Source: Saururus chinensis
Taxonomy: Eukaryota; Streptophyta; Magnoliopsida; Piperales; Saururaceae
DNA length: 64,000 nucleotides
Direction of reading: 5' to 3'
Assembly (NCBI GenBank): GCA_035235625.1
Contig: CP141150.1
Span: forward strand, 31,450,756-31,514,755
Positions within the stretch are counted from its first letter, which is position 1. Every line of letters begins with the position of its first letter. The notes below the pieces were generated by a model. It had not been told where the DNA came from, did not search any database, and saw nothing but the letters and a program-made list of their open reading frames with translations. Shown here piece after piece: positions 49,631 to 62,814 of this stretch. Both the position numbers and the translations under genes were made by a program.

Positions 49631-51051
49631 CTGCAACCATTTCCTATACCTGAACACTGAAATGTTGAAGACAGAAAAGAGACGAGAAAGAGAGTTTAGA
49701 AGTCGTACATGCATTGCTCGAGGGTCTAATGTCAAGCTTTCAGGCAAGCTTATACTCTCTTTCCAAAATGAGAGAGTAGCGAGCTCTTTTAGCCGTGATA
49801 AGGAGGAAGAAAATAGAACACATTGATGAGGGACCAATCCAAGAAAGCATAGGAGAGAAGGGAGAATAGGACAAATGCAAAAGAGATGAAGTGGGGAGAT
49901 CATGGGAAAGAAGGGAGCCAGTGAATGGAGAAGAGGAAGAAGATGGTGGGTGAGAATGAAGAGTAAGGTGGCAAGGGCAGCCGGGTCATTTCATCATATG
50001 TCATCACATATCCCATTTGAGATTATTTACAAATCAAGAAGTGGCCTGTTTTGTACATTATTTCTGATCCCAATTCCATTTTTTAATTCCTTGAATTAAA
50101 AAATCTTCAACTACACGAAGAAGGGCATATGCATCCTTTTCATACCTGGAAGTTAATAGTGGATATTGATGGGATTGTGTCGCATCCATGCATGAGTTAA
50201 TGAAATCTATGACCAAGGTCATTTGTCTCATGGCTTTCCTTCCATATGCTGTTTGTAGACTTATGCAACCTTTGCCCTTGCAAGTCAATGGAAAGGGACT
50301 TCGAGGACTGCAACCATTTCCTATACCTGAACAATGAAACGTTGAAGACAAAAAAGAAACGAAAAGGGGCCGTCCCCCCCCCCCCCCCCCCCCTGTTTTA
50401 CCTGCTGGCCAACTTCAATGGTGATTTTACAGCGGAGTCATTAGAGGCTACAATCCCCCTTGCCAATGGCTCCAATACCATGCACATACAATGGAGAGCG
50501 AAAGGAGAAGAAGAGTTGTTTTGAAAAGGAGAGGAAGAGGGGATGCTTTACAGGGCTTCAATTGCAATTCAATTCCCCTCTCAAAAGAGGAACTAATACT
50601 CCCTCCATCCTATAATAATAGCTTCATTTGGCAAAAAAATTAGTTACATATTAATAGCTTCATTTTGTTTAATTTAAGTAGTTGGGTCCTTAAAAAAGAG
50701 TATCATAAACTTATTTTCTATTCTCTTATATGTGAATGTTACCATTCAATAAAAACTACTATTTTTCTAAATATAGCTCCAAAATATACCTTCAGAAATA
50801 TTCCCAATGTCTTTTAACAGTGGCCTTGATGACTCATACAGGACAGAAAAACAACATAAAACTTATTCTCCATTGGTATTCCCTTTACTCAAAAGACACA
50901 TTAGAACACACACTAGTATGTATGCCCAATTTTTTATAATGGAGTCCTCAGTGACAACAGGAAGCTTCATACTGGACAAGGAAAACAACATAATCTGAAT
51001 AGGTGCTAGTCCGCTAGAAATATTTTGAATTCTCCTCCACATATATTCCTT

Positions 51052-51403
51052 CTACCGAGGATCAAGTTCAGACATGGTAACCTCATTATTGGATATGGTT
51101 TTCTAGCTGCTGGTAGAACAATCTGGAATGGACTCTTGCCGTGATTCAGATGTTGTGGTCATTCCTATACGATCCCATCCCACCTAGCATGAAGAAGGCA
51201 GGAGGCTTTGGAGCAGGGAGACTCACAGAGTTGGTGCTGAGCATGAGATTCACGGTAGACATGGCTGGCCGATGTTCGGCATCTTCTTGAAGGCACAGTA
51301 GCGAAATGTGGATGCATCTCACTGCTTCAGCTGGCGGGCAGCCACTCCTCACCGATGGGTCAATGATCTCCATTACCTCCCCTGTACGCCATAGCTTCCA
51401 TGC
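51052..51403 (-). pseudogene. Duplicated last exon of the CRK gene (exon 7 copy)
   Basis: Near-identical copy of CRK exon 7 (13372-13722), with the kinase C-lobe sequence [19 protein letters not shown] and the CRK-type tail. One extra base after MGSYR shifts the frame, so the tail seen in the first copy ([10 protein letters not shown]) is lost. The copy includes part of intron 6 and stops at about 52040, where a long LTR begins; no exons 1-6 accompany it. It is a segmental-duplication fragment, not a separate gene. Confidence 0.9.
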
Positions 51404-52043
51404 CTGTTGAAGTTCACAAATAATTAAGCTAAAACATTTCCAGCTTTTGTTTTGAACTAGTTCTTACAATTTGTAAACATGAAGTGTAGTTAAATTTTAA
51501 TTGATCTTAGTGAATGAATTCCCTTGTACTTTCAAAAGGATGAGAAGTCTGTCACCTCCACGGTTCCACCTTTATCCAACCCACCCAACATTTATAAAGT
51601 TGGTAGAAGTTAACCGGCTTAATATACACAGACAGTAGATATCTATCGACTATGTTAAGGGGGTGGGCTGGATAAAATATGGCGTGAGAGACTCCTCGCC
51701 CCTTTCAAAAACCTCATCCCTTTCAAAATTTTTGATTAAATAAAAATAATTTTTAAAGGTAGAAGCTAGGGATGACAAAAGTACTTGGGTGAAAAAAACC
51801 ATCTAATTAAGTAGCACAAAAATTATACAGAGAAGTAAAAATTAAAATTACTTGTTTTAGTCCTATGATCTACATAATCAATGCTACTTGATTGTTTATT
51901 ATTGAAGTTGCATGCAATATAACTAACGTATGGAAAAAGTTAATATGCTCCTGCGGGGCAGACTAGCCTTCTATGATCTACACCATTGGATAGCCATCCA
52001 ACCACGTTAAAAAACTTGTCTACCCCCTGATTAGTGGAAGCTG

Positions 52044-54381
52044 CAAAAATGACGAAATCAAAACCTGTGAAAGCAGTTTATAATTTAAAACACTAAACAT
52101 CAATTTTCCATCCAAATTTTCATCAATGGATTAAACATCGTACGGTCAAAGCAAATATCCTCAGGCGCTACTCAAAAACAAACGTACAACTAAATTACCA
52201 TGATCATAGATTTTAAATACAAATCTATCCCAGACATCCCTGAGTACAAGTCCCATAAACAGTCCACTGTCTGATCCAGATTAAAAGTCCAGAAGGTTTA
52301 AACACCTTAAAACTCATCTCACCTAATACATCAAATCGTGACACAAAAGATACTCGTAGTAAGTCAAAGGGGAAACAACCCATCGTAGAAATGAGCATCC
52401 ATCTCTAGGAGCTCTCCATCACAAACCTGCAAAAGCCTCCCGAACAACAGTGCTAAAAAAATAGGGTAATGAGTATTTTCATACTAAGTAGGAAAATACC
52501 CAGTATGAGAATTCTAAACAGTGAACTCAATAAGTTCATAACTACATGCGTTCATGTAACACAAACATGAAGCAGACAACATATAACATAATTATGCACA
52601 TATGCATATAATCTAATACACCATCAAATCAAACCTACACAAACACCCTTATTCAGGGTCTTACAAACTTACTTGTACTATCGTACGCATATCCAATACC
52701 TTACACATACCCGTACGACCTTACTCGTACAATCTTATACTTACAATCCTTCTCAAAATCATATACTTATAGTCATGCTTAGAATCATACACTTACAGTC
52801 TTACTAAAAAACTTACACTTACATTCTTACTCAGAATCATTATCTTATAGTCGTGCCTATACTCATACTCTTACAATCGTACTCATACTCATACTCTTAC
52901 AATCGTACTCATACTCATACTCTTATGGTCGTACTCATACTATCGACCACTGAAACTCATTACAACTAATAAACTCCAGCGTCGAAAAGGAAAAGAATGC
53001 CACTGGGGCATCACCTTAATCTCCGGGGAGTGACTAGACACCATAGACTTTTCCGAAGGTAAGGTACACCAATGCTCATGGGGCACAGGATCAAATAGGT
53101 AAGAGCAGATCCATTATATTACTTACCTTAGCGCGCAAATATAAACACCTACACATAAGGGGTCATACAATTGCCCACCATTATGGGTCTTATAGTGCTA
53201 GTGCCACTCTTGGGCAGAAATCATACAATGCCTCTTGGGCGGAATCATACAATGTCACTCTTGGGCAGGAATCATACAATGCTCTTAATAGAGCATCAAA
53301 CATCTGGGCTTATATAGCACACAGACCAAAATGAAAACATACATCACTCTCAACAGAGCATCAGACGTCTGGTGCTCTATACAGCACATAGACAACATCC
53401 CACAGGATAAACACCATGGCAAGACACAAGAAGTGCTCAGCCGACTCATTATCGGCTAGCTCAAACACAGAACTGAATCCGCCGAACCCTCAGGTCTCAA
53501 ACTCACGACGCTATCATTAGCTTTTCTTATAATTCAAGTTTGAATTAAGTAAGTTATGCGGTATGATTATGCCAAACAAACTCACAGTCCTCGATTGATC
53601 AAACCGAAGCTGAGCCCAATCAAAACCCTAATTCGTTAGGGCAACAAACTTCACTTAACTGTTCCATATCATGATCAACTCACCGTACATCAAATCCTTA
53701 CATAATCATACAATCACCACCATCCAACTTATGGCCAAAACATCTTACACATACATCATCAAACTGAGCCCCTCACAGTAGATCCCCGTTATCACCCTCT
53801 TACTTAATACCTCACTTATTATGCTTACTTTTCACTTCATAATCTATATGTTATTCTTGTAAAATTATGCACTCTCTTACTGTCTAATAAACCTCCATAA
53901 GGCTCCAAGCCTAAGTCCTCTTACTTACCGAGCCTCTGACATACGCTCCAAACCAAACCAAACCCATCCACTCCACTCCTCGTCTGTCAAACTTTCATCT
54001 AACATCTTCTGTCACACGCTTACACATTCACATTCAACTCCACATCCAAATCCTTACCAAACACCTTGCCACTTCTTATCGTCCATCACCCATACCTCTA
54101 CCCACACACATAGTCCACATATGTAACTAACCCACAATCGCTAGCCATCACTAGCATGTCCATAATACACATATGCAGCAAACTAACATATTCGCTAGCC
54201 ATCACTAGTGCATACATATTCCACATCCATAAAACATACATACAATGTATAGATATTATATGTATCTCAACGTGGCATAATTCATTATCATACATCATGG
54301 AAGCAAATCATCATTTAATATCCAAAACATGGAATCATGCAATCCAAACATGCTGCTACTCATTCAAAGCATTCTATCATG
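52044..54381 (+). mobile_element. 5' half of an older long gypsy-type LTR (interrupted)
   Basis: Matches 54461-56640 of the younger LTR base for base with scattered differences, but lacks its first ~80 bases. The left edge coincides with the end of the segmental duplication. It contains CTCATACTCTTACAATCGTA-type microrepeats (52680-52950). The 3' half resumes at 58900. Confidence 0.85.
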
Positions 54382-57300
54382 TGTAACGCCCGAGATTTTT
54401 CATACATTTTCTTTAAAATTCACGGAAAATGTTTCCAATATAATGACTGTATATCAGAGGAAAAATGACAAAATCAAAACTTGTGAAAGCAGTTTATAGT
54501 TTAAAACACTAAACATCATTTTTCCATACAAAATTTTCTCATTCGATTAAACATCGTACGACCAAAGCAAATATCCTCAGGCGCTACTCGAAAATAAACA
54601 TACGACTAAATTACCATGATCATGGATTTTTAAATACAAATAACTCCCAAGCGTCCCCAAGTACAAGTCTCATAACAGTCTACATTCTGATCCAAACTAA
54701 AAGTCCAGAAGATATAAACATTTAAATCTCATCTCACCCAATGCATTAAATCGTGACACAAAAATATACCCTCGTTGAGTCAGATATACATGAATCAAAA
54801 GGGGAAACAAACCACTGAAAAATCGAGCATCCATCTCTCCGAGCTCTCCAACACATACCTGCAAAAGCCTCCCGAACAACGGGGCTAAAAAATATGGTAA
54901 TGAGTATTTTCATACTTAGTAGGAAAATACCCAATAGGGGAATCCTAAAAAGTGAAGTCAATAAGTTCATAAATACATGCGTCATGCAACTCAACATGAA
55001 GCAAACAACATATAACATAATTATGCACATATGCATATAATCACGCATAACACACCATCATACCAAACTTACACAAACACCCCTAATCAGGGTCTTACAA
55101 CTTATTCATACCATTGTACGCATACTCATACAGCTTACACGTACTTGTATGACCTTACTCGTACAATCTTACACTTACTCGTACAGTCATATGCTTACTG
55201 TCTTGCTTAGAATCATACTCTTACAGTCATACTCATACTCATACTCTTACAGTCGTGCTCATACTCACTCTTACAGTCGTGCTCATACTCATACTCTTAC
55301 AATCGTACTCATATACTCATAATCATACGCTTACTCAGAAATGCACATACTCAGTTATATAACCATATACATACTATCGACCACTGAAGCTCATTACAAC
55401 TAATAAGCTCTAGCATCGAAAAGGAAAAGAATGCCTCTGGGGCATCACCTTAACCTCCGAGGAGTGACTAGACGCCATTGACTTTTCAGAAGGTAAGGCA
55501 CACCTATGCTCATGGGGCACATGATCAAACAGGTAAGAGTAGATCCATGATAATACTTACTTGAGCGCGCAAACATACACCCACACATAAGGGGTCATAC
55601 AATTGCCCACACATAAAGGGTCTTATAGTGCCAAAGAATTGCCTACCATAATGGGTCTTATAGTGCCAATGCCACTCTTGGACAGAAACATATAATGCCA
55701 CTCTTGGGAAGGAATTATACAACGTTCTCAATAGAGTATCAAATGTCTGGGTTTATACAGCAAACAGACCAAATAAAAAACATAGATCGCTCTTAACAGA
55801 GCATCAGACGTCTGGTGCTCTATACAACACACAAACAACATCCTACAGGATAAACACCATAGCAAGACATGAGAAATGCTCAGCCGAATCATTATCAGCT
55901 AGCACAAACACGGAACTTAATCTGTCGAACCCTCAGGTCTCAAACTCACAACCCTATCATTAGATGTGCTTATAATTCAAGTTTGAATTAAGTTATGCAG
56001 TATAATTATGCCAAAGAAACTCACAATCCTCGACTGATCAAACCGAAGCTGAGCCCAATTGAAACCCTAGTTTGTCGTGGTAGCAGACTTCACTTAACTT
56101 GTCCCTATCATGATCAACTCACCGTACATCAAATCCTTATGCTCTTATTGTCTAATAAACCTCCATAAGGTTCCAAGCCTAAGTCCTCTTACTTACCGAA
56201 TCCCTGACGAACGCTCCAAACCAAACTGATCCATTCCAAATCCTCGCTCATCAAACTTACCTTCTCTGTCTTCCGTCATACACTTACACAGCCAGATCCA
56301 CATCCAACTTTGTACCAAACCCTTGCCACTTCTTACTGTCCATCGACCATACCTCTGCCCACACACATAGTCCACATACATAACTTACTCACATAATCGT
56401 TAGCCATCACTAGCATGTACATCATACACATACGTAGCACAGTAACATATTCGCTAGCCATCACTAGCACATACACATTCCACATACATAAAACATGCTT
56501 ACAACTCACATACATAACATATGCATCTCAACGTGGCATAATTCATTCTCTTACATCATGCAAATAAATCATGATTTAATATCCAAAACATGGAATCATA
56601 CAATCCTAGCATGCTGCTACTCATTCAAAGTATGCTATCATGAAATTACGAGTTCAAAGCTCCCCTACCTCATAATTATGACGTTTGATGGAGAGCATAC
56701 GACAGTGGCGGAGTTGGTGGTCAAAACCATTGCCTAGCTAAGAGAGCTGTTGTCCCGAGGTTTTAGGAAGCGCCAGAACTACTCACGGCCAAATAGGGGT
56801 GACACAGATCAATGTGGCAAAATCCGCAATCCACAGCGGCACACTAGGGGCGGTTGGGAGAAATGTCATGCCAACGAGTGGCAGGTGCAACCGAAGGTCC
56901 AGGTGTACACTAAAATTTGACCGGCGGTTGAAAAATACACAACTGGCCACAAGGCGTCGAAATCGGCCATGGACAACACCCAACAACGTCGATTTTGCGT
57001 TTACAAGAGCCCACATAAGGGCAGAGGGCGTGGGATGACGCTCAAGGACGGAGGAGAGGTGGTCGAGGACTCCAATGTCAACTCTAGATGACGGCAAAGC
57101 CATCCAATGGTCAGGCGGCTCCAAAACGGCACCAAAACCCTAACCCGCACGCGTGGCTACTTGCATACACGACCAAAGGGATGGGGAGAGAGCTAGATGG
57201 TGTCGGCCCAAGGCTCAGAAGGGCAGTAGGGCTATGCCCAAGGGTGGTGACCAACAAAGACGGCCTTTGCTGTTGTTGTGCTGAGGTAGGCCGACTAAAG

Positions 57301-58894
57301 GCCAATCGTCGTTCGGCGAGGATAAGACGGTGGCGCTTTGAATGGCATGGTCAAACACATTTAATCAGCAGAGGGGGAACCTACCTCATGCCAAAAAAGA
57401 GGGGCAGTACCGCACTAGGGTGACCAGCCATCTCTAGGCTGAGACCCGCCAAACTACAAGGTCCAAATGTATTCGGCATCCAACAACGCTCCCAAAACGG
57501 GTGGAAAACCCTAGGGGCACAAGGACGAGTGGGGCTTACCAACGGCTCTGGATAGCTCCGTCATGGCCCTAGCGGCCAGGAGGAGCTATCTTCAGCCAGA
57601 GGTGATAGCCAATGGCAGTGGCGACATGCCGATTAGACAACAGGGGGAGGAAGAGCAATCAGCTCAGTTTGTTCGGATGGAACACTACAACCGGGCGAGG
57701 GCAGACTTAGTTCTGACTGAGCAGAGGGGACCAAAAAGAACAATAGGGCGGTGGAGCTTGACTGAGGCGATGGCCCTATCATCGCTAGCCCAAATCTGGC
57801 CGGTCAAAAGCTGGCTCACGTCGACACGTCCTCAATTTATGTCACAAGAGGGAAACAAGGAAGGGCGGAAAGGTCTGGCCAAGGGAAACTAGCAAGGGCG
57901 GTGCGACCATGGGGGCAGTCTAACGTCGTCAGCCCAAGGCTGGTCCACCAGTGGCGAGCTGGAGGGTGGCTCTCACTGTCACAGCCTCAACTAATTTCTA
58001 TTACAAACAGAAACAGGGAAGATGTGTCTGGCCGAAGGAAAGAGGGAGGGCGGAGGTGGAACTGGGCAGGGAGGGGTGGTTCACTCACTTCGCCGGACCA
58101 AGGCGAGGCTAGAGGGAGGTCAAGTCGGCCGTGGTTCGCTGGCGGCCTCCGTTTCACAAAATAGAGCACCGACAGAAAAATTAGGTACTAGAGAGGAAAA
58201 GAGGGGTGGGGTGGTGGAGGAGGTCCACTGAGGCCGGGAGGGGTGGCCTTCCGCCATCACCGGCCCTTGCCGGCCCACGGTGGCAGCCACAGATCGTAAA
58301 ACGGAGGAGATGCAAACCGGGAAAAAGGGGCAGACGAGAATGAAAAGGGAGGCCGAACCAAGTGGCATTGTGCCGAGTATGGACATCCCTGGCCGTCGCC
58401 AGGCTGGGGTGGAGCCCACGGCGGCCATCCGTCCACTGCCGGCTATCACCGGCGGCGGTAGATCGAAAATACAGAGGGGAGAGGGCAAACCAGGAAAAGG
58501 GGCGGAGTGGCCGTGGGGGCCGGGGCGGTGGCCCCTTGTCGTCGCCGGACTGGGGCGGAGCCGGTGGCGACTGCCCTTCTGCTCACCGACAACCGGCGGT
58601 GGATGGGCAAAGGAAACTGGAAGGGGGTGTCTCTGTTTCTTGCATATGGTGGCTTCCAGATCGGGCTTGACCGAGCCCGATATGTTTTGTCATTTTTTTT
58701 CACTTATCTCTGCACTTCATTCTTCATCCATTTTTCGTGCCAAAACGCGCGTCCAGGCCCATGGCCTATGATTGAACCCCACACCCGGCTCTACGGGTAT
58801 GAATACCAAGGACAAATACGCCTAGCATCACAATTTCTCGCTGAAAATGATTAGAAAAATAGCAAAAAATTGTAATAAAATTTGGGACATTACA
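54382..58894 (+). mobile_element. Younger long gypsy-type LTR (4513 bp) inserted in the older copy
   Basis: Begins TGTAACGCCCGAGATTTTTC and ends TTTGGGACATTACA, the TG...CA form. The flanks are TCATG (54377-54381) and TCCTG (58895-58899), a 5-bp target duplication with one difference. The uninterrupted equivalent site is visible inside this copy at about 56630-56650. No internal domain or coding frame; probably a solo LTR of the long-LTR chromovirus (Tekay/Del) kind. The first half is AT-rich, the second GC-rich. Confidence 0.87.
57880..58620. repeat. GC-rich degenerate repeats in the LTR 3' half
   Basis: Units of roughly 150-170 bases share CGTCGCC(A/G)G, GGCTGGGGCGGAGCC and GGTGGC blocks, then AAACGGAGGAG-like stretches. 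A matching set lies at about 60050-60800 in the older copy. Open frames on both strands reflect the high GC and are not gene-like. Confidence 0.6.
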
Positions 58895-61064
58895 TCCTGA
58901 AATTACGAGTTCAAAGCTCTCCTACCTCATAATCATGACGTTTGATGGCAGGCACACAATGGTGGTGGCGTCGGTGGCAGAGTTGGCGGCCGAAAACTTT
59001 GCCAAGTTGAGAGAGCTGCTGTCCCGAGGGTTTAGGAAATGCAGGAAGCACTCATGGCCAAATGGGGAGTCAGAAATCAATGTGGCAAAATATGCGATCT
59101 ACGGCGGCACACTACAAGCGGCTGGAAGAAAGGTCGTGCTAATGAGTGGTAGGTGCGACCGGAGGTCTAGGTATACTCATTGAAGGTCGGCTGGCAGCTG
59201 AGAAGTACTCGATCGGCCTCAAGGCGTCGAAATTGGCCGTGGATAGCACACAACAATGTCGATTTTGCGTTTACAAAGGCCCACATATGGGTAGAGGGTG
59301 TGGGGCGATGCTCAAGGACGGAGGAGAGGTGGAGAACTCTAGTGGTCTAATTCAGAAGATGGCGAAGCCATCTGATGGTCAGGCGGCGCAAATGCGACGC
59401 CTAAACCCTAAATCGCATGCGTAGCTACATGCACACGTGGCCAAAGGGTAGGAGAAGAGGGCTAGATGGTGTCAGCTCAGAGCTCACAAGGGCAGTAGGG
59501 CTTAATGGAAGCAGCCCAAGGCGCACAAAAGGATGATAGGGCTAAGGCCCTAGTGGTGGCCAATCAAAGCGGTGACATCGCCGATCACCATCCACAACCA
59601 AAACTAATGGTGTAGGTGGCTGTGCATCTCACACGGCAGAGGGCAGGGGAAAGGTTTAGGGTCAAGCAAAGGCCGCGAAGGCGTCATTGGCCAAGGCCTA
59701 TGCAGGTGAACTCATCCACCTTCAGTCAAGGTTGGTCAAACACAATCTTGCTAGAGGCCATCCGATACGGATGGCGTAAAATGGGCAAGAGGGGTCAATA
59801 AGCAAACATGTCGGTAAGGTGGAACTAGCTAGGGCTACGGCCCATAGGGGGGAAGCACGGGTATGATGAAGTCGAACTGGCTAAAGGTGATGACTACTCA
59901 TAGTCATCGGGCCATAGCGAAACGGCCGGAATGTGGCCATCAGCGGTAGCCAGGGATGCACCCAAAAAGGGCATCTGGCTCAGACAAAAAGAGGAATGCG
60001 GAAGGGCAGTGGAGCTGGAACCAGCTCGAGCGGGTCCGTCCCTGGCTGTCATCAATCTGGGGCGGAACCCAAGGTGGCTGACTGGCCACTTCCGGCTAAC
60101 ACTGGTGGCTGCAGAGCCCAACACAGAGGGCGGATGGATCTGGGCAGAAGAATGTGAGAGAAAAAGGTGGAAAATAGGGTCAGGGAGGGAAGGTGACCGG
60201 AGTAGGGCGGGGCTGGGTGGAGGCGGCTAACCAATGTTGCCGGGCCAAGGCTGGCCAGCCATAAGCTCGCTGGCGGCTTACTCCCACCGGCGCGGCCACA
60301 ATTCCTGTCAAACCAAAAATAGGGGAGAAGGACTGATCGGGGGCTAGGGGAGCTGGCTAGGGGGCGGCAGAGCTGGCTGGGGGCCAACCATGTGGTCGCC
60401 CGCCTGTGGCTGGCCGGGCGGATGCTGGGCGGAGCCCACCAGCCACCCCCAGGCCACCACAACTCAAAACCAAGTGAGAGGGAAGAGAGGCTGGGGAAAC
60501 TGGGGTAGAGCTTAAAGCGGCCAGGGGGCCGGGAGGAATGTTCCCCTGCTGTCGCCGGGCCAGGGCGGAGCTCTTGGTGGTCGGCTGGCCCTTTTCGGCC
60601 CACGGCAGCGGCGCTAATTCAAAACACAAATGGAGAGAGAGTGCTAACCGGGGGGAAAAACCGGCGGAGGGCGAAGCGGCCATGGGGGCCAGGGTGGAGG
60701 CCCCCTGCCGTCGCACCTCCAAGGCGGAGGCGGCGGCAGTGGCCTTGCGGCCCACCGGCGCCCCCCGGCGACTGGGGCAAGGGAAACCGGAGGGGTGGGG
60801 GTGTTTCTTCCAGAGTTTTCTGGATTGGGCTCCGTCGAGCCTGAGCCCGATCTTTCACTTATTTTTTTTCTACACTCTCATTCTTTATCGATTTTTCGCA
60901 CCGGAACGTGCATCCAGGCCCGTGGTCTACGATGAACCCAACCCCGACTCTACGGGTATAAATATCGAGGCCAAATACGCTGAAGCGTCACATTTTCTCG
61001 CCAAATATGATCAAAAATAGTAGAAAATTATGAGAAATCGTAGAACAAAATCAGGGGCATTACA
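58895..61064 (+). mobile_element. 3' half of the older long gypsy-type LTR
   Basis: Matches 56640-58894 (GAAATTACGAGTTCAAAGCT onward) and ends AGGGGCATTACA. After 61064 the sequence switches to the MULE-like duplicate. With 52044-54381 it makes up one LTR of about the same size as the younger one. Confidence 0.85.
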
Positions 61065-62145
61065 CATGTTATATTGAACTATTAGTATCAAAAGTATATA
61101 GGACTAGAGAAAGTACAGAATCAAGTAAAAATAACAATCATTATTAATATTAAATATTTGTACATATTTGTAGGTTCATTTTTAGTAATTGGAGGTTGTA
61201 AAGAAAAAATATTAAAATTTTTAATGGTTCAGTGACTAATTTGCGGCCTATTCCACTAGGTTATAGGAAGGAAGATTAGGAGGAGGATGGGGTGAAGAAG
61301 AAGGAGGAGGCAGCGGTCACAGTGATGTAAAAGGAAGAGGTAGTGGTGGAGGAGGAAGAGCGGAGGAGGCTGAGGTAGAGAAGGAGCATATGGAATAGAA
61401 GGAGTCAGAAGCAATAGAGAAGGAACCGGCAACAACAGTGAAGGAGGAGGAGCTACCGACAATGGAAAAGGAGGAGGTGGTGGCAAGACAAGGCGTGGAG
61501 TCAAAGCTAGGAATGGCTAATTTAGTGTTAAATGAATTGGTAGAGATGAAGTAAAAGGGGTAGGGCCACTTGAGTAACTTCTTACTACATGTGTTTATGC
61601 TCCCATGTGTGTAGGGCCATTTATGGTATTTAGGTGGGATTGCAAACATTTCTAGGATTTCAGCCTATTCCAAGGCTATTTTTGAAAATTGCTCTTGCAA
61701 ATTCACCATTATTTGATATGTCCTTAAAGAGTGTCCTTATTTTGTCTAGCTAATGTCTATTATGTGTTGTTAGATTTTAATTAAATGACAACTAAAACAG
61801 GGGTCCAAACCATAGTTTAAAAACACCGTATTGATGACAAAAGTCGGCCAGTCAACTCAGCTCCATTGCGATTGAGTCAAACAGGTTCATTGACTCAAGT
61901 TAGCATGACTCGGCCCTTGATTCTATTAACTTTTTAAGTCACCGCGTACAGTATTCTATCTCCAAAATCTTTGCAACTCCTTCTAGTCTTCAAAATATGG
62001 TTTGTTTTATCAAATCTTGCCTTCTTCTATGTATCACTACCACAATAGAGTGGGCTTCATTACATCTTACCTTATTTTTTGGATTAATATTCAATTCATG
62101 GCATTACATTACACTTTTTATATAAATTAGTTATTAATCAATATA
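61065..62145. repeat. Duplicate of 26821-27905, including the MULE-like right half
   Basis: Begins immediately after the LTR end at 61064. The MULE-like part ends at 61694 with GAAAATTGCTC; flank similarity continues to about 62145. The left half of the MULE-like element is absent here. Confidence 0.85.
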
Positions 62146-62814
62146 AAGAAAATGTCTATATGCACCCCTAGAAAACCCTCAGTACCCCGTTACAGAGTAA
62201 AAATTGGGTAATTTCCGATTGCTTTTGTACCCCGTATGCCCCCCACGTTATTTCCCAAGTCATTACCCCCAAATAAACAAACAGGAGAAGTTACAGAGTT
62301 CAGTGACGTATCGTCTCCCATGCATCTCCTACGTTGGCGGCAATCTTCCCTGAGTACACGCTGGAGAAGCTTCAGAAAGCAACAAACTTTTGTCTCATTG
62401 TTCACTTCTCCGGGTGTGATTTTGGGTTTGAACATTATTGGTGTTGTGCATTTGGGTTTTGGGTTTGATTGCTTTGGAAACCCTGTTTTTCCTGCTTAGC
62501 ATTTGCCACCATGGAAGTTATGGTCGTCGTCGGGGCTTCATTTTGAATGTTGTGGATCAGTGGCCGAACATAGTTGAAGAGTGAGAAGAAAGCATTGATC
62601 TACCAGGGAAGAAGAAGGGCTTAAGAAAAAAACAACCAGTAATCAGGGGACGATCAATAGTTTTTTAAGGGACAATAGGTTTTAATCTTTTTTACTTCAA
62701 TAGTATTACTCATCATCTTGCATGCATGAAGTTTTTTATTACTTCTTAAATCATTCTATTGTTTTTGATGAATTATAAATCTGCTGAAGTGGAACTAAAA
62801 TCGCATTATTAGGT
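62146..62814. other. Interval with no recognised gene
   Basis: 62150-62300 is rich in CCCC and GTACCCCGT motifs; 62300-62520 has moderate GC and a short frame that I do not recognise; 62640-62810 is AT-rich. Could be the 5' flank of a gene outside the window. Confidence 0.35.

Larger units (their letters stand above)
44397..52040. repeat. Right copy of the segmental duplication, internally shortened
   Basis: Matches 473-6480 and 12030-14335, with the part between missing. The join, at about 49370-49690, is a patchwork: a CACTA end piece, a LINE-like snippet, a CT tract, then a piece resembling 12651-12700. The right edge at 52040 is exactly where the truncated LTR (52044) begins. Confidence 0.9.

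Noticed and set aside
52680-55340. Satellite array of CTCATACTCTTACAATCGTA-type units
   Set aside because: It is two short microrepeat patches at equivalent places in the two LTR copies, not an array.
57088-61020. Many overlapping open frames on both strands in the GC-rich region
   Set aside because: High GC lowers stop frequency; frames differ between the two LTR copies and show no domain.
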